DNA of 64,000 nt from Clostridiales bacterium (GCA_021204045.1 JAJQAA010000044.1:50221-114220); one strand, 5' to 3'; shown: positions 50,592 through 59,855, counted from the stretch's first letter. Made by a program: numbers and translations. Notes: generated by a model not told the origin, from the sequence alone.

Positions 50592-51782
50592 ACATTCTCC
50601 TGTTCCGGTTAGCGCCAGCAGCAGGCTTAATATCGCCAGCAGAAGCCACAGTGCGGGCAGTGCGATCCAGCCGAAACGAAGCAGCAGTACGCCGAGTGCG
50701 CCGGACATCAGCGAGGCGCCGATGTAGGTGGAAAAGTCGAATGCTCCTACCAGGGTGGCGACGATGTTTCGCGCGGAGAAAAACAGGGGCAGATAGGAGA
50801 TCATGTACCAGTTGCCGGCGTTTACCACGGCGATGAGGGCGGCGATGAGCAGCACGGTTTGATACGAAGTGTGCCGGCCGGTCAGCGCCAGCGCGCCGGA
50901 GATGAGGCAGGCCAGCGAGGTCATAGCGATCATGGCGGTGCGGACATTGTCATGGAAAAGAGACAGTGTCCAGCGCGCTAGGAATACGCCGGCCAGTTTG
51001 GCAAACGGTACCATCATCAGCAGAAGAATTGAGCCGCTTCCGAGATTCAGCACGCTGGTAAAAATCATGGGGAGCCAGAATACGGCTCCCTCCTGGATGG
51101 CGCCTACCAGCAGACATAGCAGGCAGACGAAGAACAGGCGGTCCTCCCGGAACTCCCGGATTACCTGGCGCAGCGGCGGCGTGGATTTTCGTTCGTTTAC
51201 GACGCCGTCAATGGGCATGCGCCGGGCCATGATATACCAGATGGTCATCAGCGTCAGCGCGATGACGCCGGGTACACAAAAATAAGGCGAAAAGCGAAAT
51301 GGCCGGAACAGCCAGCCCAAAACCACCCAGGACAGCAGATAGCCGGTCACCGAACAGGTAGACATGATGGTGGAGACGTTTTTGCGCTGTTTTTCGCCGG
51401 TGTAGAATGACAACAGGCGCAGCAGCGTGCTCCAGAACATGGACTGGCAAAAGCCGTTTAGGCACCACAGCAGCAGAAATACCGTACCGTTGCTCTGTAG
51501 CCCGAGGATCAGGTTGATTGTGCCAGTCATGGTCAATGCCAGCATCAGGAAATGGTGCGGGTTTACGCGGTCGCTGATCGAGCCGTTTAAGAGCTGTCCG
51601 ATGGCGTATGCCACAAAATACATGGAGCTTGCGGCGCCCAGATACTCTACGCTGACATCTAGTCCAGAAGCCAGCTTGTCAAGCACGCTGGAAAGGTTTA
51701 TGCGGCATAAATAGGCCGTCACATAGGTCGCCCAGGAAAGCAACAGAACGGCTTGCAGGCTCTTTTTTGAATTCGTGTTCAT
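50559..51782 (-). CDS. MFS transporter (organophosphate antiporter-like)
   Basis: The 407-aa protein has 12 predicted membrane segments and starts with the motif A-T-Y-V-T-A-Y-L-C-R-I-N-L-S typical of GlpT/UhpT-like MFS members. The A-motif-like region GSISDRVNPHHF follows segment 2. The substrate is unknown. The gene lies 51 nt downstream of an RpiR regulator on the same strand, so both probably form one unit. GAGGAAAAAGAA precedes its ATG. Confidence 0.85.
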   Translation of the reverse strand: MNTNSKKSLQAVLLLSWATYVTAYLCRINLSSVLDKLASGLDVSVEYLGAASSMYFVAYAIGQLLNGSISDRVNPHHFLMLALTMTGTINLILGLQSNGTVFLLLWCLNGFCQSMFWSTLLRLLSFYTGEKQRKNVSTIMSTCSVTGYLLSWVVLGWLFRPFRFSPYFCVPGVIALTLMTIWYIMARRMPIDGVVNERKSTPPLRQVIREFREDRLFFVCLLCLLVGAIQEGAVFWLPMIFTSVLNLGSGSILLLMMVPFAKLAGVFLARWTLSLFHDNVRTAMIAMTSLACLISGALALTGRHTSYQTVLLIAALIAVVNAGNWYMISYLPLFFSARNIVATLVGAFDFSTYIGASLMSGALGVLLLRFGWIALPALWLLLAILSLLLALTGTGECLRRKGARKTV

Positions 51783-51833
51783 TTCTTTTTCCTCATACCA
51801 CGTTTTGATTTCAATATCATTTTGATAAGCGGT

Positions 51834-52676
51834 TTATCGCGGATAACGGCGCCGGGACAGCTGAGCATTCACCCAGTCCATGCGCTCCACCGCCTCGGAG
51901 CCCTGACGCGCACTGATATAGGCGCAGAGGCTGTCCAGCACCAGCAGATGGGTCAGCCGTGCCGCCGAAGCTTCCTCGTGTAGCTCTGCTTCGCGGGATA
52001 CTGTCACCAGTGCCGTGCTGCACAGGCGGGCCAGCGCGCTGTCTCCATAGGAGGTGACGCAGATGGTCTGTGCGCAGTGCTGCCGGGCGGTTTCCATCGC
52101 GTCCACAATCTCTGAGGTCTGGCCGGAATGGGAGATCGCCAGAGCGACGCAGTGTTCGTCCAGTTGGGCGGCGGCGACCTGGAAGGACAAATAGTCCGTC
52201 ACCGCGTGCGCGGGCAGGCCGATACGCATGAAGTGGAGATCGGCGTCCCGGGCCATCAGGGCGGAATCCCCCGCGCCATAGATGTCGATGCGTCGCGCGG
52301 TTATCAGCTGTGTCGCCGCCAGCCGCAGGCATTCCTCATCCAGCGTGCGGCTGGTGCGCTGGAAGGCGTCCACGGCGTTGCCCGCAATCTTCTGGAGCGC
52401 CAGGCGGGGCGAATCCTTGGCGGACACGCTGCCAAACGAAAAATCCACAAAGGCTTCGGATTCTCTTGCGAGGCCAATCTTTAAGGTGCTGAAACCCTGA
52501 AGTCCCAGACGCGTTGCGAAATTGACCACGCTGCCTTCTGAGACGGCGGCTTTGGCGGCCAGGTGCGCGATGGTCATGTTGGTGACTGCCATGGCGTCTT
52601 CCAGGATCACATCTGCAATTTTTCTTTCCACCGCGGACATCTGCGGATAACTTTTCCGAATCTGTTCTGTTATCAC
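51834..52676 (-). CDS. MurR/RpiR family transcriptional regulator (HTH + SIS)
   Basis: The 280-aa protein has an N-terminal HTH_6 domain (S-A-V-E-R-K-I-A-D-V-I-L, then KAAVSEGSVVNFATRLG) and a SIS domain (RRIDIYGAGDSALMARD; ALAISHSGQTSEIVDAM). SIS domains sense phosphosugars or amino sugars. It starts at GTG 52676 with GGGAGG eight bases upstream. It likely controls the MFS gene behind it, which suggests a sugar-phosphate-like substrate. Confidence 0.9.
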   Translation of the reverse strand: MITEQIRKSYPQMSAVERKIADVILEDAMAVTNMTIAHLAAKAAVSEGSVVNFATRLGLQGFSTLKIGLARESEAFVDFSFGSVSAKDSPRLALQKIAGNAVDAFQRTSRTLDEECLRLAATQLITARRIDIYGAGDSALMARDADLHFMRIGLPAHAVTDYLSFQVAAAQLDEHCVALAISHSGQTSEIVDAMETARQHCAQTICVTSYGDSALARLCSTALVTVSREAELHEEASAARLTHLLVLDSLCAYISARQGSEAVERMDWVNAQLSRRRYPR

Positions 52677-52921
52677 AGGCTTTTCCTCCCTTTTTGAAGA
52701 TCAGTATATAATGTTTCCCTGAAAAGTCAATGAATTTTACTCATAAATTTTTGGAATAACTCCGGATATTTATTGAGAATACCTCATTTGCGCGTGCTGT
52801 TGCAGAATATGTCGAATTATATTAGCAAAACAGAATGTGCAAAACAGTTGGACATATGCCATGGAAATGATATATGATGATGCCAAAGCCATATTTTATT
52901 TCAGAGAACGGAGCGATCACA

Positions 52922-53464
52922 ATGCCGATTACATTACAGATAAGGAAAGCGGCGCCGGAAGATTATCCCCAGGTGCGGGAATTGTATTATCAGATCACGG
53001 ATGAAATGGAGCATTCCGAGTTTTCTCTGGGATGGGTGCGGGATGTGTACCCTTCCCAGGAGTTTTTGCAGGAAAGTATTCAAAATGGGGAGCTGTACAT
53101 CGGTATGTTTGAGAACCGGGTGGTTTCCGCCATGGTTATAAATCATGAAGGAAACGACAGCTATCAGAACGCACACTGGCGCGTGTGCGCCAAAAAAGAG
53201 GAGATTGTTGTGATTCACGCGCTGGGTGTTTTGCCGTCCTGTTCCGGAGCGGGATGCGCGAAGCAAATGGCGCGGTATGCTGTCGATCTGGCCAGAAAAG
53301 AAGCGATGAAAGCGATCCGCCTCGATGTACTTCGCGGAAATCTTCCGGCGGTAAAATCGTATACAAAGGTGGGATTTGCGTACGTGGAGACGATCGCGAT
53401 GTTCTATGAGGACATCGGTTGGACGGATTTTGACCTGTTTGAGCTGGATCTGAAAAAAATATAA
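52922..53464 (+). CDS. GNAT family N-acetyltransferase
   Basis: The 180-aa protein has the acetyl-CoA motif L-P-S-C-S-G-A-G-C-A-K-Q-M (variant of Q/RxxGxG/A) and the C-terminal NLPAVKSYTKVGFAY block. GGAG (52910-52913) supports ATG 52922. It directly precedes the Cys-leader operon. In B. subtilis a GNAT (SnaA) works with M20 deacylases in salvage of S-alkyl cysteines, so a related role here is possible but speculative. Confidence 0.8.
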   Translation: MPITLQIRKAAPEDYPQVRELYYQITDEMEHSEFSLGWVRDVYPSQEFLQESIQNGELYIGMFENRVVSAMVINHEGNDSYQNAHWRVCAKKEEIVVIHALGVLPSCSGAGCAKQMARYAVDLARKEAMKAIRLDVLRGNLPAVKSYTKVGFAYVETIAMFYEDIGWTDFDLFELDLKKI

Positions 53465-53472
53465 ATAAAGTG

Positions 53473-53501
53473 TTGACAACATGAAAGAAAAAGAGTATCA
53501 T
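53473..53501 (+). promoter_or_regulatory. Promoter of the cysteine-leader operon
   Basis: TTGACA (53473-53478), 17 nt, TATCAT (53496-53501); start near 53508, nine bases after the GNAT stop codon begins its 3' flank. Confidence 0.65.
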
Positions 53502-53556
53502 ACAACCCATAAACCAAATAGGTATATATGAATTAAAAAGAGGAGAAACCTGAGAA

Positions 53557-53673
53557 ATGAAAATCATTCAGCACTTTGTGACGGAGGAGAGCGGAAAATA
53601 CAGATATGGCATGTGTTGTCGCATGTCTTTTTGTCGTGCCGTAAGAATCAAACCGAAGCCGAATCGACATTGA
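53557..53673 (+). CDS. Cysteine-containing leader peptide (38 aa)
   Basis: ATG 53557 follows AGAGGAGA (53538-53545) and encodes 38 residues with the core GMCCRMSFCR, containing three Cys codons within seven, and a basic Pro/Lys tail ending PKPNRH. An intrinsic terminator begins 23 nt after its stop and the M20 gene follows. This is the classic architecture of an attenuator leader: ribosome stalling at Cys codons when Cys-tRNA is low would alter folding. Cys-rich leader peptides in front of sulfur genes are known from Actinobacteria. It could instead be a functional micropeptide. Confidence 0.6.
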   Translation: MKIIQHFVTEESGKYRYGMCCRMSFCRAVRIKPKPNRH

Positions 53674-53695
53674 GTATGCGATAATTTTGCGTATG

Positions 53696-53723
53696 GCAGG
53701 CCGATTGGCCTGCTTTTTATTTT
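53696..53723 (+). terminator. Intrinsic terminator/attenuator between leader peptide and M20 gene
   Basis: GCAGGCC (53696-53702), loop GATT, GGCCTGC (53707-53713), then TTTTTATTTT. It lies inside the operon upstream of all enzyme genes. Confidence 0.85.
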
Positions 53724-53757
53724 GCAAATCAAACAGAAAAAATGAGGGAGGAATGAG

Positions 53758-55092
53758 ATGGATAAGACAGAGAAGAAGATCGTTGAGCTGATTGAGAAGG
53801 ACCGGGATCGCCTGATCGCGTTCGCGGATGATATCTACAATCATGCGGAGCTCGGCTACAAAGAATTTCGGACCAGCCGGAAGATCCGGGAATTTTTTGA
53901 GAGTTGTTCTCTTAAAACACGGAACGAACTGGCGATCACAGGTGTAAAAGGTTATCTGAATCAGGGAAAGAAGGACGTTTTCTCTCTGGCGCTGCTGGGG
54001 GAGATGGATGCCCTGCGGATACCAAATCATGCCCATGCCAATCCGGAGACCGGAGCGGCGCATTGTTGCGGACATCACGCACAGCTGGCCGGGCTGGTGG
54101 GGGCGGCACTGGCACTTTCTGATCCGGAAGTAGCGAAACAGCTGGACGGCCAGGTTATCTTTTTCGCGGTTCCCGCGGAAGAATACGGGGAGGTGGAATT
54201 TAAAAACAGCCTGAAGGCCGAGGGAAAAATTGCCTACGGCGGCGGAAAATGTGAATTAATCCGGATTGGCGAATTTGATGAGATCGATGCTTGTCTGGCG
54301 CACCACACATCCCCTCTGGGCATTGAACTTGGGAGTGGGAGCAATAATGGTTTTGTGTCGAAGGTGATCGAACTGAAAGGACGTGCGGCCCATGCGGCCG
54401 GAGCTCCGGAAAACGGAATCAATGCGCTTTCCGCGGCAACGCTGGGGCTGAGCGCCCTCGCCCTGAACCGGGAAACCTTCCGGGATCAGGATTCCGTGCG
54501 CGTGCATCCGATTTTGACAAAAGGAGGAGATCTGGTCAACGTAGTACCCAACCGGACAGTTCTGGAGACGCTGGTCCGCGCGAAAACACTGGATGCGATC
54601 CGGGACGCGGCGGCTAAAACGGACCGCTCCTTCATGGCGGGCGCACTGGCTCTGGGAGCGGGATATGAAATTTCAACTATGCCGGGGTACCTTCCGGCGC
54701 TGCCGCAGGCATTCCCGGAGGAACTTGCCGAGATGGTCCGGGAATTGACCGATCATCCGGTGTCGATTGTGGATCCCGGTTTTCATAGCGGCGGTTCTAC
54801 TGATGTGGGGGATGTGCAGCATCTGATGCCGGTGTATACATTCCGCACGGGAGGGATAACCGGCAGCCATCATCAGAGCGATTTTGATGTGATCGACAGG
54901 GAGGAAACCTATATTCTGACAGCGAAGATTTTCGCGGTCAGCGCGTATCGGCTTCTGAAGGAAAAAGCGGCGCTGGCGAGACGGGAGAGGGAGGCTTACC
55001 GGCCGGTCTTCTCCTCCCGGGAGGAATATGTTTCCTTTATGAATCAATTTGATTCGGTAAAGAAGGGAGATTATTCCAATGAAAGTGCCTGA
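53758..55092 (+). CDS. M20 family amidohydrolase (AbgB/HipO-like)
   Basis: The 444-aa protein has M20 metal-site motifs: G-E-M-D-A-L, HCCGHHAQ (about residues 101-108), V-P-A-E-E-Y-G-E with the catalytic Glu, and GSHHQSDF near the end. The C-C-G-H-H form is typical of AbgB-like amide hydrolases, which deacylate amino-acid conjugates. GGGAGGA precedes ATG 53758. It overlaps the ABC permease gene by 14 nt, so import and hydrolysis are probably linked. Confidence 0.88.
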   Translation: MDKTEKKIVELIEKDRDRLIAFADDIYNHAELGYKEFRTSRKIREFFESCSLKTRNELAITGVKGYLNQGKKDVFSLALLGEMDALRIPNHAHANPETGAAHCCGHHAQLAGLVGAALALSDPEVAKQLDGQVIFFAVPAEEYGEVEFKNSLKAEGKIAYGGGKCELIRIGEFDEIDACLAHHTSPLGIELGSGSNNGFVSKVIELKGRAAHAAGAPENGINALSAATLGLSALALNRETFRDQDSVRVHPILTKGGDLVNVVPNRTVLETLVRAKTLDAIRDAAAKTDRSFMAGALALGAGYEISTMPGYLPALPQAFPEELAEMVRELTDHPVSIVDPGFHSGGSTDVGDVQHLMPVYTFRTGGITGSHHQSDFDVIDREETYILTAKIFAVSAYRLLKEKAALARREREAYRPVFSSREEYVSFMNQFDSVKKGDYSNESA

Positions 55093-55879
55093 GAGATCGA
55101 AAAAGAAGGCTGGGAAGGAAAACGGCATCACAGTTATCCAGGTTCTGCAGATCCTTACGGTGGTGGGAATTCTCGGCTATATGCAGTATACGGTAACGAC
55201 TGGGAAAATCAGCAAGGTTTTTCTGGCGGCGCCGACCAGTATTCTTGAGGAGGGTGTAAATCTGGCGAAAAGCGGGGAGCTGTGGCCGCACCTGTTCCTC
55301 ACCCTGCAGGAGGTACTGACCGGATATTTTCTGGCTGTGGTGACTGGCGTTGCAGTAGGCGTCCTCTGGACGCTGTTTCCCAAAACGGAGGAATATTTAA
55401 ATGTCTTCTGCTCCGCGGTCATGGCGGTGCCGAAGACGGCAATCCTGCCCCTGCTGATCCTGTGGTTTGGGATCGGATTCCACTCCAAGGTAGTGTTGAT
55501 TTTTCTGTCTGCGGTGTTCCAGATTCTTTACAATACCGTGACCGGAGCGAAGCAGTGCGATGCGAATTATCTGAAAGTGGCCCGGGTTTTTGAGGCCAGC
55601 CGCGCGCAGACGGTTTTCCGGGTTATCATCTCGGCGGCACTCCCCTCAATGTTTAACGGGTTCCGGCTGGCTGCGGCGACGGCGCTGACAGGTGTGGTCT
55701 TTTCCGAAATGCAGGTGGCCCGTGCGGGTCTGGGTTATCTTTTGTCCCAGGCGCAGATTATGCTGGATACGCCGCGGATGTTTTTCATTATTATCCTGGT
55801 CACGCTGATATCGGTGGGGCTGGTGAAACTGGTAAGGGTAATGGAGTACGCGCTCTGCCATCGCTGGAGACGCGTGTAA
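55079..55879 (+). CDS. ABC transporter permease (SsuC/TauC-like)
   Basis: The 266-aa protein has about six membrane segments and the EAA-type loop ARVFEASRAQTVFRVIISAA, followed by L-P-S-M-F-N-G-F-R-L-A, typical for sulfonate/taurine/nitrate-type permeases. It starts inside the M20 gene with AAGAAGGGAG upstream. The pair partners with the binding protein and ATPase encoded next. Confidence 0.9.
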   Translation: MKVPERSKKKAGKENGITVIQVLQILTVVGILGYMQYTVTTGKISKVFLAAPTSILEEGVNLAKSGELWPHLFLTLQEVLTGYFLAVVTGVAVGVLWTLFPKTEEYLNVFCSAVMAVPKTAILPLLILWFGIGFHSKVVLIFLSAVFQILYNTVTGAKQCDANYLKVARVFEASRAQTVFRVIISAALPSMFNGFRLAAATALTGVVFSEMQVARAGLGYLLSQAQIMLDTPRMFFIIILVTLISVGLVKLVRVMEYALCHRWRRV

Positions 55880-55908
55880 AAATATTTAAGAAAACAGGAG
55901 TGAGTAAG

Positions 55909-57039
55909 ATGAAGAGCAGAAAAAATTGGGTTGGAATTGTGGCAGTAATGGCGTCATTGGCAATGTTGACGGCCTGCGGGTCGGGAACAGGCCAGACAAC
56001 TGCGGAAACTGAAAAAACTGCTGAGGCAGGTAATCCGGCAGAGGCTGCTGTGCCGACGGTGGATGCCCCGGCATCAGAAAGCGCGGCAACCGCGGGGAGC
56101 GAGACGGAGAGCACTGTGTTGGAACCGATCACGATCCGTGCCTGCTTTACCACGGGAATGACAGGAGCGGTCAACAATTTCGCGATTGAAAAGGGCCTGT
56201 ATCGTGATCTCGGTATTGAGTTTGAGGTGGTGCGGGGCGAGGGCAGCAATGACCGCCTGGCGATGATGACAAGAAACGAAATTGACGTGTGCGACGGAGA
56301 TCCCAGCGCTTATATTGCGGGAATTAACAACGGGGTGCCGGCGACCCTGGTAGGCAATATGTGGAGGTATTCCGGCTGCTACTGGCTGATCGCAGATAAT
56401 GATATCAAGGATTTCGCGGATCTGAAGGGCAAAACAATCGGAACATCCGGCTCAGCCGGCGGCATGCACCTTTCCGTATTGGAAATGCTGGAGGTCAACG
56501 GCATTAACGAGGATGAGGTTGTCCTGGTGGCCAATGGCAGCTATCAGACGGCATATTCAACTCTGCTTTCCGGGGAGGTCGACGCGACAATTATCCACAA
56601 TCCGTACGCGTCGCTGGCGGAAGCGGAAGGAACGGGCCATGTGCTTGGACGCGCCTGGGATTATATCCCGGATTATTACACGGGAACGATCATGGCGCAG
56701 AATGAATTTATCGCAAAGGAACCGGAAAAGCTGCAGCGCTTCCTGACCGCCTATTATCAGGTTCATGAGCAGGTCAAAAACGAGTACTTTGACGAATTTG
56801 TAACTTGGGCGGCCGAGAATATGAACACTTCCGAGGAAGTTATGAGGGATGCCATTGAATCGGAGATCGATGTGTGGCTGGATTATCCGGTAATTCCGGA
56901 AGGCCGGCTGGAAAAAACAGTGGAATTTCTGAAGCAGTACGGCTGGATCGATGAAAATGTAACGCCGGAAGGAACCTATAACAATGAGTTTGCCATAAGG
57001 GCAGCCGAAGAACTGGGGATGACGGATCCGGAGGCCTAG
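55909..57039 (+). CDS. ABC transporter substrate-binding lipoprotein (SsuA/NMT1-like)
   Basis: The 376-aa protein has a lipobox LTAC (Cys near residue 23) and a Thr/Ala/Glu linker. An NMT1/SsuA-like domain follows with EKGLYRDLGIEFEVVRGEGS, DFADLKGKTIGTSGSAGGMH and the G-E-V-D-A-T-I-I-H-N-P-Y segment. This group binds sulfonates, thiamine precursors or similar small ligands. ATG 55909 uses AGGAG at eight-base spacing; GTG 55900 is less likely. Confidence 0.9.
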   Translation: MKSRKNWVGIVAVMASLAMLTACGSGTGQTTAETEKTAEAGNPAEAAVPTVDAPASESAATAGSETESTVLEPITIRACFTTGMTGAVNNFAIEKGLYRDLGIEFEVVRGEGSNDRLAMMTRNEIDVCDGDPSAYIAGINNGVPATLVGNMWRYSGCYWLIADNDIKDFADLKGKTIGTSGSAGGMHLSVLEMLEVNGINEDEVVLVANGSYQTAYSTLLSGEVDATIIHNPYASLAEAEGTGHVLGRAWDYIPDYYTGTIMAQNEFIAKEPEKLQRFLTAYYQVHEQVKNEYFDEFVTWAAENMNTSEEVMRDAIESEIDVWLDYPVIPEGRLEKTVEFLKQYGWIDENVTPEGTYNNEFAIRAAEELGMTDPEA

Positions 57040-57047
57040 AGAAGACA

Positions 57048-57830
57048 ATGCCGATCATTAAAATCAATCATGTAAATAAATCCTATGTCAGCAAGGACGG
57101 GGAAAATGTCCACGCACTGAGCAATATCAATCTTGAGATCCGGGATAAGGAATTTGTCTGCATTGTGGGTCCTTCCGGCTGTGGAAAGAGCACATTGTTG
57201 GAAATTGTGGCAGGCCTGCAGCCCGCCACAGCGGGTACGGTCACGCTTGATGATAAGCCGGTTACCGGTCCGAGTCGCGACATCGGCGTCGTGTTTCAGG
57301 ACGCGGCGTTATTTCCCTGGCGGACTGTGAGGCGAAATATCCTGTTTGGGATGGAGATCGCTGGTATACCAAAAAAGGAGCAGGAGGAGAGGCTGGAGAC
57401 TTACCTGGAGCTCATGAACCTGAAGGAATTCGCGGATAAATATCCCTTTCAGCTTTCGGGCGGCATGCGGCAGCGTGCGGGGATTGCCAGAACTCTGATC
57501 ATGAATCCCAAGGTCACGCTGATGGATGAGCCGTTCAGTGCGGTGGATCATCTGACACGCTGCGCGCTCCAGGAAGAACTGATCCGCCTGCACAGAGAGG
57601 AGCAGAAGACGGTGCTGTTTGTGACGCACGATATCAATGAGGCGGTATATCTGGCGGACAGGATTATCCTTCTGACACCGCGCCCGGGGATGATCCAGGA
57701 GGAATATGTGGTGCGGACGCCCCATCCGAGACGGCGCAGCGATGATTATCTGGTGAATATGGCAGCGCGGATATCCGCGGATATCGGACGCGGCACGGAG
57801 AAGGATGCGAAACCGGAGTATTTTATTTAA
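57048..57830 (+). CDS. ABC transporter ATP-binding protein (SsuB/TauB-like)
   Basis: The 260-aa ATPase has Walker A GPSGCGKST, Q-loop VFQDAALFPWRTV, signature LSGGMRQR, Walker B VTLMDEPFSAVD and the H-loop VTHDINEA. The F-P-W-R-T-V Q-loop is usual in the nitrate/sulfonate/taurine family. It energises the permease encoded two genes upstream. Confidence 0.93.
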   Translation: MPIIKINHVNKSYVSKDGENVHALSNINLEIRDKEFVCIVGPSGCGKSTLLEIVAGLQPATAGTVTLDDKPVTGPSRDIGVVFQDAALFPWRTVRRNILFGMEIAGIPKKEQEERLETYLELMNLKEFADKYPFQLSGGMRQRAGIARTLIMNPKVTLMDEPFSAVDHLTRCALQEELIRLHREEQKTVLFVTHDINEAVYLADRIILLTPRPGMIQEEYVVRTPHPRRRSDDYLVNMAARISADIGRGTEKDAKPEYFI

Positions 57831-57851
57831 AAGACGAGGAGGAAGAAAAAT

Positions 57852-58721
57852 ATGTCAAGGGATGCGTTTATGGATTACCTGCCGGCGGAGGAACGGAAAA
57901 AAATGCTGGAGGAGAGAATGGCACTGACGGATGAAGATTTTCTGGCCATGGATGACACGGAATTCCGTGCCAGGGTGAGGGAACGTGGACACCATACTCT
58001 GGAAATCCAGATGTATCACGCGGCTTACCGCGGTGAAAAATTATCTTCGAAGCAGGCGGATTACGCGAAGCGGCTTCTGCGGCTCTGGGATCAGAAGGGC
58101 TTAAGCCGGGATTTGCCGGAATATCGTTATGTCAGCTTTCTGATCGCGTCAGCGGATCGGCTTGCCCAGGGGCTTCCGGTTGATCTGACGCCGTTTCGGC
58201 CGGCGCCGGTCACGGAGGAAGAAAAAGCGAGCTTTTTCCGCATCGTGAAGGAACGCCGTTCAGTGAGGGAGTTTAAGGACATTGATGTGCCGGATGAGAA
58301 AATCAATGAGGTTCTCGAAGCCGGGCTGTGGGCCGCGCATGGCTGCAACGTACAGTCAATCCGTTACATTGTCGAACATGAGCCGGGCCTGTTTCGCGGC
58401 AGTGATGTGCCAGGCGGTCCGGTGCATCTTGTGATCCTTCAGGATATGCGCTGCTACCGGGTGAATTCATTTACACCGAGACGGAATCAGCTGCTGGACG
58501 CGGGCGCGGCCGGACAGAATATCGTGCTAGCGGCACATGCCGCGGGCCTGGAGGGTGTGTGGCTGACCTTCAACGCTGAGATGAGCAGGCGCCTGGAGGA
58601 ACGGTTTCAGCTTCCGGAATACATTCGGCTGGTGACTTATGTGAACGTGGGATACGGTGACCAGACTCCCTGCCCGCCATATCGCCAGAGCGTGGGAGAA
58701 GCGGTTCTGGCCCGCGTATAG
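57852..58721 (+). CDS. Nitroreductase-family flavoprotein with N-terminal extension
   Basis: The 289-aa protein has a helical N-terminal domain (about residues 1-115) not found in simple nitroreductases. A nitroreductase fold follows with IVKERRSVREFKD, A-G-L-W-A-A-H-G-C-N-V-Q-S-I-R and the C-terminal D-A-G-A-A-G-Q-N-I-V-L-A-A-H-A-A-G-L-E-G-V-W. It would bind FMN and reduce its substrate with NAD(P)H. GACGAGGAGGAAG precedes ATG 57852. Its place between transporter and hydrolase suggests it acts on the imported compound. Confidence 0.8.
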   Translation: MSRDAFMDYLPAEERKKMLEERMALTDEDFLAMDDTEFRARVRERGHHTLEIQMYHAAYRGEKLSSKQADYAKRLLRLWDQKGLSRDLPEYRYVSFLIASADRLAQGLPVDLTPFRPAPVTEEEKASFFRIVKERRSVREFKDIDVPDEKINEVLEAGLWAAHGCNVQSIRYIVEHEPGLFRGSDVPGGPVHLVILQDMRCYRVNSFTPRRNQLLDAGAAGQNIVLAAHAAGLEGVWLTFNAEMSRRLEERFQLPEYIRLVTYVNVGYGDQTPCPPYRQSVGEAVLARV

Positions 58722-58739
58722 ACAGGAGGGAAAAGAAAA

Positions 58740-59273
58740 ATGGGGAAAGAGGAAGATCAGGTTTCTTACGGGGAAATGGTGCAGGAAGTGAGAAAAGGCT
58801 GCGTTCAGTTTGCCAGAATGTATTTCCATTTTGTGAAAACCCTCTATGATCATTATGGACATGACGAGGCAAAGGAGCGGGTCCGGCAGGCGATTTTTGA
58901 GCTGGGGCTCGATCGCTCAGGACGGCTGAGAAAAAAAGCGGAGCAGGAGGGTCTTGCGACGAACGACAGCAGTGACTTCCAGGCGATTTCAGACCTTCCC
59001 AGATGCGGCTGGGTTCCGGAGCTCGGCAGGAATCACTGCCCATACGGCGAATGCTGGCGTGCTTATTTTGAGGAGTATCCCTGGTTTAAAGAATTTGCCC
59101 TCTATTATTGCGACGTGATTGACACGACAAATATTGAAAATTTTTCCCGGCATCTTTCGCACCGGATCACACAGAACGTAATGGAGAAGGGAGAACGCTG
59201 CGAACGCGTTTATTTTGAAAGCCAGGCGGTCCGGAACGGTACCTTTACCTATGGTGGAGAATCGTCTAATTGA
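58740..59273 (+). CDS. L-2-amino-thiazoline-4-carboxylate (ATC) hydrolase-family protein
   Basis: The 177-aa protein matches my memory of the ATC hydrolase family: a helical first half (ERVRQAIFELGLDRSGRLRK) and a second half with a Cys/His set, NHCPYGECWRAYFEEYPW then YYCDVIDTTNIENF. In Pseudomonas this enzyme opens aminothiazoline carboxylate toward S-carbamyl-cysteine and cysteine. Homologues in anaerobes are mostly untested. GGAGGGAAAAG precedes ATG 58740. A thiazoline or S-conjugate substrate would agree with the leader peptide. Confidence 0.7.
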   Translation: MGKEEDQVSYGEMVQEVRKGCVQFARMYFHFVKTLYDHYGHDEAKERVRQAIFELGLDRSGRLRKKAEQEGLATNDSSDFQAISDLPRCGWVPELGRNHCPYGECWRAYFEEYPWFKEFALYYCDVIDTTNIENFSRHLSHRITQNVMEKGERCERVYFESQAVRNGTFTYGGESSN

Positions 59274-59315
59274 GCTGGCTGCACGGCGGAATACCAGGGG
59301 AATGAGGCGTAAGAG

Positions 59316-59855
59316 ATGAAAAACATTATTATAATCGGCGGAAGCCGTGGAATCGGGTTGGCGGCCGCGAGGGAACTGGTGGCTGCCGGACATCGTGTTT
59401 TTCTTGTAGGAAGAAGCGAAGATCACCTGAGAGAAGCATTATCCGGTCTGCCCGCAGGAACGGAGACAGCGGCAATTGATATGGCGCAAACAGACGCACC
59501 GGAAAAACTGCTCGCGTGCCTGAAAGAGCGGGATTGGACGCCGGACGGCCTGGTATTCTCGGCGGCGGCTTTTGGCAACCGCAATAACGGGCGTTCGGTA
59601 ATCGAACCGGGTCGAAGTGATCTGGAACAGATTCTGGTAAGTAATGTAGTGGCTCCTTACGCGACAGTGAAGACGCTGCTGCCTGCCCTGCGGGAACGGC
59701 ACGGTCAAATTGTGCTCATCGGATCAACCGCGGGCATTCGAAGGGATAAGGGCGGTATATATGGAATTTCAAAATGGGCGTTTGCGTTTTCTTTGTCGGG
59801 GCAGGCAGTGTTGGAACAAATAGACCTGCGTCCTATAGAAGGAGATACGTATTGA
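59316..59855 (+). CDS. Short-chain dehydrogenase/reductase, C-terminally truncated
   Basis: The 179-aa protein has the SDR cofactor motif GGSRGIGLA (about residues 8-16), an S-N-V-V-A-P-Y segment, the catalytic Ser in IGSTAG and Y-G-I-S-K. After SKWAFAFSLSG it leaves the family pattern, and the usual ~60-residue substrate-binding end is absent. A frameshift or 3' deletion near 59785-59800 is likely. It may be inactive or a short variant. Confidence 0.75.
   Translation: MKNIIIIGGSRGIGLAAARELVAAGHRVFLVGRSEDHLREALSGLPAGTETAAIDMAQTDAPEKLLACLKERDWTPDGLVFSAAAFGNRNNGRSVIEPGRSDLEQILVSNVVAPYATVKTLLPALRERHGQIVLIGSTAGIRRDKGGIYGISKWAFAFSLSGQAVLEQIDLRPIEGDTY

Noticed and set aside
52922..53464. GNAT as first gene of the cysteine-leader operon
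   Set aside because: A strong promoter lies right after its stop, so it is probably a separate unit, even if functionally related.
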